Source: a virus
IMG/VR virus record: IMGVR_UViG_3300044825_000621
Location: 1-33,644 of that record
DNA length: 33,644 bases
Reading direction: 5' to 3' (one strand)
Position numbers and translations under genes: made by a program. The notes beneath the pieces were generated by a model. It saw nothing but the letters and a program-made list of their open reading frames with translations. It was not told where the DNA came from and made no database searches. This document shows, piece after piece, positions 22,777 through 28,411 of this stretch; position 1 is the first letter of the stretch, and every line of letters begins with the position of its first letter.

Positions 22777-22893
22777 TTACCCCTCCGAAAGTTTAATCAT
22801 TAACCACAACACACCCGCAATGCCAAGCAAACATAGCCCGGCTCCAATGAGCGCACCCGCCGCCAACAACAAGTAGGTAGCGAGATCAATCAC
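22777..22893 (-). CDS. Single-pass membrane peptide (38 aa)
   Basis: A short gene read directly: GTG at 22893 overlapping the previous stop (GTGA), TAA at 22779-22777, with the next ATG at 22776. Nearly the whole product is hydrophobic (LATYLLLAAGALIGAGLCLL, then GIAGVLWLMI), one membrane helix with a short charged tail. Ribosome site GGAGGGG for the next gene overlaps its end. Overlaps on both sides support that it is translated; the function is unknown. Confidence 0.6.
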   Translation of the reverse strand: MIDLATYLLLAAGALIGAGLCLLGIAGVLWLMIKLSEG

Positions 22894-23093
22894 TCTGGTT
22901 TCCTTCCCTTGATAACGTCAACCATGTCCGCGTATGCAGCCTTGCTGGCTACGTCGTTGCGGGCATAGACCATGTCATAAGCTGCTGCGTAGACACGCTC
23001 CATCTTCCTGATGAAGATTGCCGCTTCCAGATCAAGCTTGTTCCGAGGCTGAGATTCCAACCACTCTGCCAAGTCTTCTGCCACCGATCTCAT
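22890..23093 (-). CDS. Small helical protein (67 aa)
   Basis: The protein has 67 residues, all helical in appearance: MRSVAEDLAEWLESQPRNKL, EAAIFIRKMERVYAAAYDMV and ASKAAYADMVDVIKGRKPE. ATGA and GTGA overlaps with its neighbours show coupling. I do not recognise the family. It is likely an accessory protein of the replication operon. Confidence 0.68.
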   Translation of the reverse strand: MRSVAEDLAEWLESQPRNKLDLEAAIFIRKMERVYAAAYDMVYARNDVASKAAYADMVDVIKGRKPE

Positions 23094-23512
23094 TTCACTC
23101 TCCTTAGTTTTATTTTTGATTTAGTAACGTGCCACTGGTTGTTGGTGTGTTGCCGTTCAAGGTTATGACCAAGGATATCCATACGCCCATGATCATGGGT
23201 TACTTGCCGCCTTAGTCTCCTGCGCTCGTTGTCGATCTTCCTGTCTTGCTGACACTCGATGTTCTTCATCCAGTCCAGTGTCTTCATGTCCTGCGATGGA
23301 TCGGTGTCCCACAACCTGTCTGCCAGTGGCTTCAAGAAAGTGCCGACGAATACCCTGACTGACATCTTGTTAGCCATGGGCGGCTGCCGCATCAAGTCCT
23401 TATCTGGAGGCGCGATGTTGTAGGGCTTGAGCCAGTAGTACAGGTAGCCGATGGTGATGTCTGACCGGAACCCCTTGATCAGCATGGCATCATAGATCCG
23501 TTGCCTGTCCAT
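23090..23512 (-). CDS. Unknown protein (140 aa) of the replication operon
   Basis: The ATG at 23512 overlaps the previous stop as TGATG and is preferred to a start 26 codons earlier. The product begins MDRQRIYDAMLIKGFRSDIT and continues IGYLYYWLKPYNIAPPDKDL and NKMSVRVFVGTFLKPLADRL. It ends in a very basic region (DNERRRLRRQVTHDHGRM and later). It resembles a DNA-binding protein in composition, but I cannot name a family. Confidence 0.68.
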   Translation of the reverse strand: MDRQRIYDAMLIKGFRSDITIGYLYYWLKPYNIAPPDKDLMRQPPMANKMSVRVFVGTFLKPLADRLWDTDPSQDMKTLDWMKNIECQQDRKIDNERRRLRRQVTHDHGRMDILGHNLERQHTNNQWHVTKSKIKLRRVK

Positions 23513-23772
23513 CAGTGCATCGTCCCGGCTGCTTCCTTCATGGCCTCCTTGTGCCCACGATACGCAGCCACAGCACCCACGCTGAACCACGCAACAGAAG
23601 TCCGCTCATCCGCCAGATTGGGGGATAGCCCCTCCGACTCAGCGAGCATCACACCTGCCACCTTGGTCAGCGCCATCAGGATAACGAACATATCCTCCCC
23701 ATCCAAGACTGACTCCAGCCGGTCTGACAATTCCATGGCCTCCCTGACCAAGCTCATCACTTCCTTTTCCAT
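23512..23772 (-). CDS. First gene of the replication operon, small helical protein (86 aa)
   Basis: The protein has 86 residues, starting at an ATG after AGGAGG (4 bases apart). It is helical and moderately acidic: MEKEVMSLVREAMELSDRLE, MFVILMALTKVAGVMLAESE and VGAVAAYRGHKEAMKEA. I do not recognise it. As the promoter-proximal gene just below the triple operator, it could be an early regulator, perhaps the ligand of those sites, but no HTH is evident. Confidence 0.65.
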   Translation of the reverse strand: MEKEVMSLVREAMELSDRLESVLDGEDMFVILMALTKVAGVMLAESEGLSPNLADERTSVAWFSVGAVAAYRGHKEAMKEAAGTMH

Positions 23773-23782
23773 ACCACCTCCT

Positions 23783-23836
23783 CTACATATAGTGGATGAT
23801 TCCTCTACATGTAGTAATCATAATCCCTACATATAG
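23783..23836. promoter_or_regulatory. Three phased palindromic operators (22-bp spacing)
   Basis: CTACATATAG at 23783-23792, CTACATGTAG at 23805-23814 and CTACATATAG at 23827-23836 recur every 22 bp. The middle one is a perfect palindrome and the outer ones differ from it at one position. Two helical turns between copies put them on one face of the DNA. They cover the spacer, start site and leader of the replication promoter, a layout typical of a dimeric repressor binding cooperatively. Confidence 0.8.
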
Positions 23837-23845
23837 ATGTGTCAA
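23817..23845 (-). promoter_or_regulatory. Near-consensus sigma70 promoter of the replication operon
   Basis: On the minus strand a perfect -35 TTGACA (23845-23840) and a -10 TATGAT (23822-23817, one mismatch) are 17 bp apart. Transcription would begin near 23810, about 38 bases upstream of the first ATG. One operator lies in the spacer and one over the start site. Confidence 0.82.
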
Positions 23846-23875
23846 CAGGTAGTTCTGGTCTCATCCTACCTATTG
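23843..23875. promoter_or_regulatory. Inverted pair of ACCTRTTG motifs
   Basis: CAACAGGTAG (23843-23852) and CTACCTATTG (23866-23875) form an inverted pair with a 13-bp gap, overlapping the -35 end of the replication promoter. The same TACCTATTG and TACCTGTTG motifs form a direct pair at 25265-25273 and 25282-25290 in the opposite-facing early promoter. This suggests a shared regulator at both promoters. Confidence 0.45.
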
Positions 23876-24172
23876 CATACCCGTGTCTAGGTTCCCCAAG
23901 GGTGATAGCCCAGCCTTTACCCATGCCGTAGGCACAGAGGCGGTGGTATCTCCCTGCCCAACGCCCTGCTACTGGCGCCCAGCAAACCCGTGAGGCAGCG
24001 ATTATCTCGATGGCAGGGTTGTCTCACCACTTGTCCCCACCGTCTTGTGTAGTCCCTCGCTGACAGGCTACGTGGCTCGCAGGGGGGTGAATCCTCGGCC
24101 AGTGTACTCTCTACGGCAGCCCATGCAGGCTCTCTGCTATCGCGGTAGGTGCGGTCAGAGCGCCCAAAGAAA
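23876..24172. other. Gene-free stretch of the central control region
   Basis: There is no coding region with a ribosome site here. The sequence is GC-rich with short inverted repeats such as GTAG...CTAC near 24050 and a CGTCTTG at 24041. CGTCTTG also occurs at 24618, 24718 and 24807. Purpose unknown; it may be part of the same noncoding transcript or a remnant of further repeat modules. Confidence 0.4.
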
Positions 24173-24333
24173 AACCCCAGTACAACTTAGGTGGGGCATG
24201 GCCCGTTGGCATGGGCAACTCAGTCATATCCACGCTAATGGATTTTCCCCTCGTGAGAAGGAAGATATAACTGAACTACACATGCCCCACCTAAACTGAC
24301 TGGGGTTAGTACTCATTAGCGTATATGACAGAG
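24173..24333 (-). ncRNA. Large structured RNA element ending in a U-tract
   Basis: Outer arms AACCCCAGT (24173-24181) and ACTGGGGTT (24299-24307) pair, and AGGTGGGGCATG (24189-24200) pairs with CATGCCCCACCT (24281-24292). Inside, CAGTCATATC (24221-24230) pairs with GATATAACTG (24264-24273) with one mismatch. On the minus strand the stem is followed by TTTTTCTTT, so it can end a transcript. CATTAGCGT near 24314 can instead pair with ACGCTAATG at 24232-24240, giving a competing structure. Strand is inferred from the T-run. Confidence 0.6.
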
Positions 24334-24506
24334 TGCCAGCTCTGACAGGACGAATGATAAGACAGTATGAGATTCCGTGCAACTGGACGTTACTGGACTT
24401 TAGTGGAGGTTGGTGACCGGCGCTGATCTCCGGCATATTCAGGTCAGCCTTGGTGTCCGTCGTTTCCTGCATTAGCTCCGGCTCGCCGCGTATCAGCCTA
24501 CGCATT

Positions 24507-24709
24507 CACCAACACGACTGAGGACTGCGGCCTTACGAGCCCGCCTAGTCACTAAGGACACTCCGCTGATCTCATTACCTTTAGTCCGGACTTTCCAGTA
24601 ATAAGCCAATCCTCATGCGTCTTGGTTGTTGGTGACAGCTATTCCCTATTGCCCGTGTGCGATATGCCACTGCCAGCTATTCACTGACACCAACACGACT
24701 GACCACTGC
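24507..24709. repeat. Diverged tandem repeat module, 181-189 bp period
   Basis: CACCAACACGACTGA followed by NN and ACTGC occurs at 24507-24528 and 24688-24709, 181 bp apart. TCATGCGTCTTGGT recurs at 24613-24626 and 24802-24815, 189 bp apart. TTAGTCCG and AGC-AAT segments recur in between. The copies are well diverged, so the duplication is old or under structural rather than sequence selection. The second module abuts the tRNA, the first abuts a tRNA-like element. Confidence 0.65.
24623..24695 (-). ncRNA. Degenerate tRNA-like element
   Basis: Read on the minus strand it is 73 bases. It has a perfect 7-bp acceptor stem (TGTTGGT with ACCAACA), unpaired A and CCA end. A 3-bp D-like arm with a 7-base loop (CAG-TGAATAG-CTG) and a T-like arm with 4 of 5 pairs and a 7-base loop (AATAG-GGAATAG-CTGTC) are present. 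The anticodon arm is unclear; GTGGCATAT resembles that of the neighbouring tRNA-Met with three bases missing. The T-loop lacks the TTC motif. It is likely a pseudo-tRNA or tRNA mimic. Confidence 0.4.
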
Positions 24710-24811
24710 TATTTCCCCGTCTTGCTACCACCGAGGTGTCTAGAACTCGGGGCTTCCCGCTTCTGGGTTAGTCCGCTTTACGTTTTCACGTCCAGCAATG
24801 GTCATGCGTCT

Positions 24812-24886
24812 TGGTAGCGGGAGCCGGAATCGAACCGACGACCTATGGAATATGAGCCCACCGCGCTACCGCTGCGCCATCCCGCA
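24812..24886 (-). tRNA. tRNA-Met (CAT anticodon), CCA encoded
   Basis: On the minus strand a 75-base cloverleaf is complete. The acceptor stem has six pairs (GCGGGA with TCCCGC) plus a T-T first pair. The D-arm is GCGC-AGCGGTA-GCGC, the anticodon loop CTCATAT gives CAT, and the T-arm GTCGG-TTCGATT-CCGGC has the standard loop. ACCA follows. CAT could read AUG, or AUA if lysidine-modified. The mismatch at the first pair would be compatible with an initiator-like feature, but the anticodon stem lacks the three G-C pairs of initiators. Confidence 0.92.
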
Positions 24887-24895
24887 TCTGATGAG

Positions 24896-24926
24896 ACTAT
24901 AACAGGAACGACATATTGCGTGTAAA
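24896..24926 (-). promoter_or_regulatory. Promoter of the tRNA transcription unit
   Basis: On the minus strand TTTACA (24926-24921) and TATAGT (24901-24896) are 19 bp apart. The -10 is preceded by TG with one base between, an extended -10 form that tolerates long spacing. Start would be near 24889, just before the tRNA. Confidence 0.6.
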
Positions 24927-24967
24927 AAAAGCCCCCCGTCTCGAAGGAGGGGGAGAGCGGAGGGGCT
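24924..24967 (-). terminator. Orphan rho-independent terminator on the minus strand
   Basis: On the minus strand AGCCCC pairs with GGGGCT, with further C-run to G-run pairing inside, and a run of seven T follows (24930-24924). No minus-strand gene lies between here and the divergent early promoter, so what it terminates is unclear. It overlaps the tRNA promoter -35 and could insulate the tRNA unit. Confidence 0.75.
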
Positions 24968-25208
24968 CCCGGCATTCACCACCGGCAAGAAGACTCTCCC
25001 CGTCTCTCCGGGGTGTCCACAGGATCATCCAGTTACGCTACAGCTTAAAGGATTACCAGACTCCTGTCGCCGCCGTTTGCCCACCTGCGGCTGGGGTATG
25101 AACACAACAACGTTGCAATCACCGAGTACTCGCTACATCTGGCAAGCAATGACCGCTTTGGAGGTGCAGTCTCCAGCATCCGCTTTCCTCGCCCCAAGAA
25201 TAGCATAC
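24968..25208. other. Gene-free stretch upstream of the early operon, possible minus-strand small RNA
   Basis: I see no coding region. Small hairpins include CCCCG...CGGGG (25007-25022 region) and CCGG...CCGG near 24969-24986. Because a minus-strand terminator follows directly at 24967-24924, these bases could be the body of a structured small RNA transcribed leftwards. No convincing promoter was found for it. Confidence 0.3.
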
Positions 25209-25232
25209 CTATCTGGAAGAATTACCAGATAG
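25209..25232. promoter_or_regulatory. Second LexA-type operator, upstream of the early operon
   Basis: Arms CTATCTGG and CCAGATAG surround AAGAATTA, matching the palindrome at 15261-15284 in both arms and in 21 of 24 positions. The core is again CTGG-N8-CCAG. It lies 39 bp upstream of the -35 of the early promoter, where a dimer could act as repressor by looping or as activator, or control a leftward transcript. Confidence 0.75.
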
Positions 25233-25270
25233 CCTTAATGCAACAGATTGTTCCCCCTTGAATATACCTA

Positions 25271-25299
25271 TTGACACTACCTACCTGTTGTAATAGCAT
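25271..25299 (+). promoter_or_regulatory. Promoter of the rightward early operon
   Basis: A perfect -35 TTGACA (25271-25276) and TAGCAT (25294-25299, four matches) are 17 bp apart. Start would be near 25306, just upstream of the GGGAGG ribosome site of the first gene. The -35 overlaps one TACCTATTG motif, and another (TACCTGTTG) lies in the spacer. Confidence 0.7.
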
Positions 25300-25323
25300 G
25301 CAGATATTGTGAGGGAGGACGCT

Positions 25324-25521
25324 ATGGGTAAGTGGAAAGAGTTTACTGACGATTCGGTACAGCAGCTATGGCTGGCGTACTGCGAAAAGAAGATGGAAGT
25401 CGAAGCGCTTCAAGAGATCAACGCAAAGCTGATTGCTGCGTTAGTAAAAATAAGAATGGGCGGCGATCCTCAGTGGGCTAATGATGTCCTAGATGAGATA
25501 GAACAAGGAGAACAACAATGA
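25324..25521 (+). CDS. First early-operon protein, small helical (65 aa)
   Basis: The ATG at 25324 is preferred to a GTG at 25309, because GGGAGG at 25312-25317 would be its ribosome site. The product is acidic and helical: MGKWKEFTDDSVQQLWLAYC and EKKMEVEALQEINAKLIAAL. It ends VLDEIEQGEQQ with an ATGA overlap into the next gene. It is not recognised; it resembles small accessory proteins of phage early regions. Confidence 0.7.
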   Translation: MGKWKEFTDDSVQQLWLAYCEKKMEVEALQEINAKLIAALVKIRMGGDPQWANDVLDEIEQGEQQ

Positions 25522-25721
25522 CACCAACAAATAAACTGCGCTTTGTTGAGCGTTTTGTAAATATGAACACAGACCAAAAGACAGGTATTTCAACAGGCCA
25601 TGCAATAAAAATTCTTCAGCAATGGTGGGCACCGCACAGGACATTTTCTGACGGTTATGGGTATCAAACTGTTGAGCTTGTAGGAGGCGAATGGCGCGAC
25701 ATACCTCTGGAGGCAGAATGA
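25518..25721 (+). CDS. Small unknown protein (67 aa)
   Basis: The protein has 67 residues, with AAGGAGAACAAC upstream of the ATG. It contains NKLRFVERFVNMNTDQKTGI, KILQQWWAPHRTFSDGYGYQ and TVELVGGEWRDIPLEAE. An Arg/Trp-rich pattern suggests a compact binding domain, but no family is recognised. ATGA overlaps on both ends show coupling. Confidence 0.68.
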   Translation: MTPTNKLRFVERFVNMNTDQKTGISTGHAIKILQQWWAPHRTFSDGYGYQTVELVGGEWRDIPLEAE

Positions 25722-25957
25722 CCATCACATTAACACGCGAGGAAGCGCAACAGGTGTTGGATGCGTTGATTGATGCGGCAGATTCGCAAAACTGGGAGAT
25801 GCAACAAAACATAGATCAACACGGCGAGTGGTACAGGCGTTCTATATATTTAAAGCAAGCGGTAGCAAAGTCTCAGGAAACAATCGAAACCCTTCGCGCC
25901 CGACTTGCACTACACGACATGAACAAAGCAGCAGAACAGAATGGGGAGGAACTGTGA
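25718..25957 (+). CDS. Small modular protein (MTITLTREEAQQVLDAL type)
   Basis: The ATG at 25718 overlaps the previous stop and follows TGGAGGCAG, giving 79 residues. The N-terminal MTITLTREEAQQVLDALIDA is repeated nearly unchanged at the start of the next gene. The rest is helical, with SIYLKQAVAKSQETIETLRA. Such helical modules recur in phage accessory genes. It ends in a GTG overlap with the next gene. Confidence 0.72.
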   Translation: MTITLTREEAQQVLDALIDAADSQNWEMQQNIDQHGEWYRRSIYLKQAVAKSQETIETLRARLALHDMNKAAEQNGEEL

Positions 25958-26409
25958 TTGCTTTGACCAGAGAGGAAGCGCAGCAGGTGCTGGATGCGTT
26001 GGAGGCAGAACACAGATGGCTAGAATCATTAAACACAGGCAAGACTATGAGAGCAATCGAAACTCTCTGCGCCCGACTCGCGCAGCCTGAACCGGAGCCG
26101 GTGGCAGACAAGTACCTGATGGAAGTTGAATGCACAAAATGCGGCGCAAAGCAGGATGGCATCTTGACCGTCAACGTCCCACCACAGCGCAATGAACCGG
26201 AGCCGATTGCATATAAGGTCAACGATGCTACGGTTTACATTAAGCCGCCAATTTATAACGCCCCACCACAGCGCGAATGGCAGGGGCTGACGGATGAGGA
26301 AATGTTTGACTGTTTAGCACAAACTGACGGCGAAGCAAAACGATTGCCGTTAGGTTTTAAATGGTTTGCTGAAGCCATCGAAGCCAAGCTGAAGGAAAAA
26401 AACATATGA
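25954..26409 (+). CDS. Modular accessory protein with CxxC and GLTDEE...KEKN module
   Basis: The GTG at 25954 overlaps the previous stop as GTGA, giving 151 residues. Residues 2-20 (IALTREEAQQVLDALEAE) match the preceding gene. AIETLCARLAQPEPEPVA follows, then VECTKCGAK (a CxxC pair). A C-terminal module, EWQGLTDEEMFDCLAQTDGE plus AEAIEAKLKEKN, closes it. The last module recurs in the genes at 30585 and 33079. The protein is assembled from exchangeable short modules; the function is unknown. Confidence 0.75.
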   Translation: MIALTREEAQQVLDALEAEHRWLESLNTGKTMRAIETLCARLAQPEPEPVADKYLMEVECTKCGAKQDGILTVNVPPQRNEPEPIAYKVNDATVYIKPPIYNAPPQREWQGLTDEEMFDCLAQTDGEAKRLPLGFKWFAEAIEAKLKEKNI

Positions 26410-27293
26410 AGATTACAAATAAGTTCAACATCCCGCAGACCTTTGTCAACGTAGTGAAGCGGCCTCAATACAGCAAGGGTGATGTCAACCTGAGCGTGAC
26501 CGAACTACTGAACTCACCGCGTATCGTGCAGCTACGCAACAAGCATATCGACGAGCTTGAGACGGACGTATCTGAGATGGTCTGGTCTCTATTTGGCACC
26601 GCCGTTCACAACATCCTCGAGCATGGCAAGGATGAGAACCACATCGTAGAAGAGCGCCTGTTCACCCAGTTCGAGGGATGGAAGATCTCTGGTGCTATCG
26701 ACCTGCAAGAAGTCCACTCCGATGGCATCGACATCAAGGACTATAAGGTCACCGGCGCGTGGTCAGTACAGCAGGAGAAGACAGACTGGGTCAACCAGTT
26801 GAACTGCTACGCATGGCTGGTAGAGAAGGTAAAGGGACAGCGCGTCCGCTCTATCCAGATCGTGGGCATCGTTCGGGACTGGAGCCGCCGAGATGCGGAA
26901 GCCAAGGAGACATACCCACAGGCACCCATCGTCACCATAGACATCCCTCTCTGGACATTCGAGCAGCGTGAGGATTACATCCGTAGCCGCTTAGTCCTGC
27001 ACAACGAGGCGCTGTTTAACCGGCAGGTAGATGATGAGCTACCCGCATGCACGCCCGAGGAAATGTGGGAGAAGCCTACCGTCTACGCCGTCAAGAAGAT
27101 CGGCGGTGTACGTGCCAAGACTTTGTTTGGTGAGAAGGATCGAGCAGAGGAAGAACTGGCAACGCTGAATGCCAAGAAGAAGGAGTATGAAATCGAAGTG
27201 CGTGAGGGGGAGCGCACCCGGTGTGAGAAGTTCTGTCAGGTCTCCCAGTTTTGCGATCAACATCAAAGATACATTTCAATGAGGGGGCAGTAA
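26406..27293 (+). CDS. PD-(D/E)XK nuclease, RecB/Cas4-like
   Basis: The protein has 295 residues. SLFGTAVHNILEHG places a His (residue 68) where RecB/Cas4-type nucleases have GTxxH. SGAIDLQ supplies Asp 99, and IDIKDYKVTG supplies the D-x-K pair (residues 112-114); QLNCYAWLVE matches the following Q-helix. A C-terminal Cys group (CEKFCQVSQFC, about residues 272-282) resembles an Fe-S anchor. It is likely a DNA exonuclease that works with the ERF annealing protein downstream. It overlaps the previous stop (ATGA). Confidence 0.85.
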   Translation: MKITNKFNIPQTFVNVVKRPQYSKGDVNLSVTELLNSPRIVQLRNKHIDELETDVSEMVWSLFGTAVHNILEHGKDENHIVEERLFTQFEGWKISGAIDLQEVHSDGIDIKDYKVTGAWSVQQEKTDWVNQLNCYAWLVEKVKGQRVRSIQIVGIVRDWSRRDAEAKETYPQAPIVTIDIPLWTFEQREDYIRSRLVLHNEALFNRQVDDELPACTPEEMWEKPTVYAVKKIGGVRAKTLFGEKDRAEEELATLNAKKKEYEIEVREGERTRCEKFCQVSQFCDQHQRYISMRGQ

Positions 27294-28238
27294 ATGTTCT
27301 ACATAATTTTATCGTTCTTAATTTTAACCATCCCAACCTTGGGATTGTTGTATGCGCGGCACGACTCGCTGTCAACTTGGCAAAGACGTTGCAACGAAGT
27401 GGAGCGCCGTAATGCGACCTACAAATCTTTGCAGCCAGATCCGTTGCCTGAGAAGCCTCAGTTCAACAACATTCTTTTTATTGCGGCACCAGTAGTTTTT
27501 GTAATTTACACATTGTCTGAATCGTTTACCGTAGTTCCAGCGGGACATATAGGCATTCAGGTGACGTTTGGTACGGTAAATCAGCAGACGCTGACAGAGG
27601 GCGCACACTTTGTTAACCCACTTTCATACATCCGAGAAGTAGATGTCCGTCTGGTAACTACCAAGTTGGGCAACGCCAGCGCAGGCACCAAAGATCTTCA
27701 GCAGGTACATACCGATATCGTAGTTAACTACCGTCTGGACGGAGCTAAGGTAGGACACATCTACAAAGAGTTCGGTCTGAACCTTGAGGACAAGGTAATC
27801 CTGCCGGGCATTAACGAGTCATTCAAAGCGGTCGTTGCTCGCTATACCAGCGAAGACCTGATCGTTAAGCGTGACGTAGTGTCCCAGCAAATCCGCGAAG
27901 AACTGGCTACCAAACTTGCCAAGTACAACGTGGGTGTGAATGACATTAGTCTGGTTAACTTTGCCTTTAGCGCCGACTACCAGAAGGCTATTGAAGCAAA
28001 AGTGATTGCAACCCAAAGCAAGCTAAAAGCAGAGCAAGACCTAGCACGTATCGAAGTAGAAGCAAAGCAGGCTGTTGCCCGCGCCGAAGGACGAGCAAAG
28101 GCAATTCAAATTGAAACGCAAGCAATTAATAGCCAAGGCGGTGCAGCATATGTACAGCTAAAAGCTATTGAACGTTGGGATGGAAAACTTCCCGCAACCA
28201 TGGCAAATGGATCTGTGCCATTTGTTAATCTTAAATAA
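27294..28238 (+). CDS. SPFH/prohibitin-family membrane protein
   Basis: The protein has 314 residues. Two membrane segments (MFYIILSFLILTIPTLGLLY at residues 1-20 and NILFIAAPVVFVIYTLSESF at residues 59-78) are followed by a SPFH domain. That domain shows VVPAGHIGIQVTFGTVNQQT, EGAHFVNPLSYIREVDVRLV, DIVVNYRLDG and a Glu/Ala/Lys coiled coil (ARIEVEAKQAVARAEGRAKA). SPFH proteins form large rings at membranes and include HflK and HflC, which regulate FtsH. A phage copy beside recombination genes is unusual. It may mimic or disturb host HflKC (inference). Confidence 0.88.
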   Translation: MFYIILSFLILTIPTLGLLYARHDSLSTWQRRCNEVERRNATYKSLQPDPLPEKPQFNNILFIAAPVVFVIYTLSESFTVVPAGHIGIQVTFGTVNQQTLTEGAHFVNPLSYIREVDVRLVTTKLGNASAGTKDLQQVHTDIVVNYRLDGAKVGHIYKEFGLNLEDKVILPGINESFKAVVARYTSEDLIVKRDVVSQQIREELATKLAKYNVGVNDISLVNFAFSADYQKAIEAKVIATQSKLKAEQDLARIEVEAKQAVARAEGRAKAIQIETQAINSQGGAAYVQLKAIERWDGKLPATMANGSVPFVNLK

Positions 28239-28248
28239 GGAGAGTCAC

Positions 28249-28401
28249 ATGAAATACCTCATCGCTATCTGGGCAATCGCCGCCGCTGGCATGGCATACG
28301 CAGGCTGCACATCACACAGCTATCAATACAACGGGCGTTTTGTTTACTGCACCACATGCTGCGACAGCACCGGTAACAACTGCCAAACTTATTGCAACTA
28401 A
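28249..28401 (+). CDS. Small secreted Cys-rich protein (50 aa)
   Basis: The ATG at 28249 follows AAGGAGAG, giving 50 residues. A signal peptide (MKYLIAIWAIAAAGMAYA) could be cut at AYA before GCTS, or less likely at a lipobox-like YAGC. The mature part is about 32 residues with six Cys (GRFVYCTTCCDSTGNNCQTY). It should be an exported disulfide-rich peptide. It directly follows the SPFH gene, so both may act at the membrane. Confidence 0.65.
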   Translation: MKYLIAIWAIAAAGMAYAGCTSHSYQYNGRFVYCTTCCDSTGNNCQTYCN

Positions 28402-28411
28402 GGAGGGGACA

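Noticed and set aside
24045-24505. Open reading frames of 80-95 codons on both strands in the control region
   Set aside because: They lack ribosome sites, overlap strong RNA stems and show no protein-like composition; the DNA is better explained by structured RNA.
24724-24811. Possible third tRNA-like unit on the minus strand between the tRNA-Met and the tRNA-like element
   Set aside because: A 7-bp acceptor pairing can be drawn (ACCATTG with CGGTGGT), but it conflicts with the stronger CCGAG/CTCGG hairpin and there is no CCA end or T-arm.
24812-24886. tRNA gene as a phage attachment site
   Set aside because: No integrase gene is in the window and no matching core repeat was found; a phage-borne tRNA is simpler.
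24886-24916. CTGATGAG resembling a hammerhead ribozyme core
   Set aside because: The required GAAA and flanking stems are absent; the bases belong to the tRNA promoter region.
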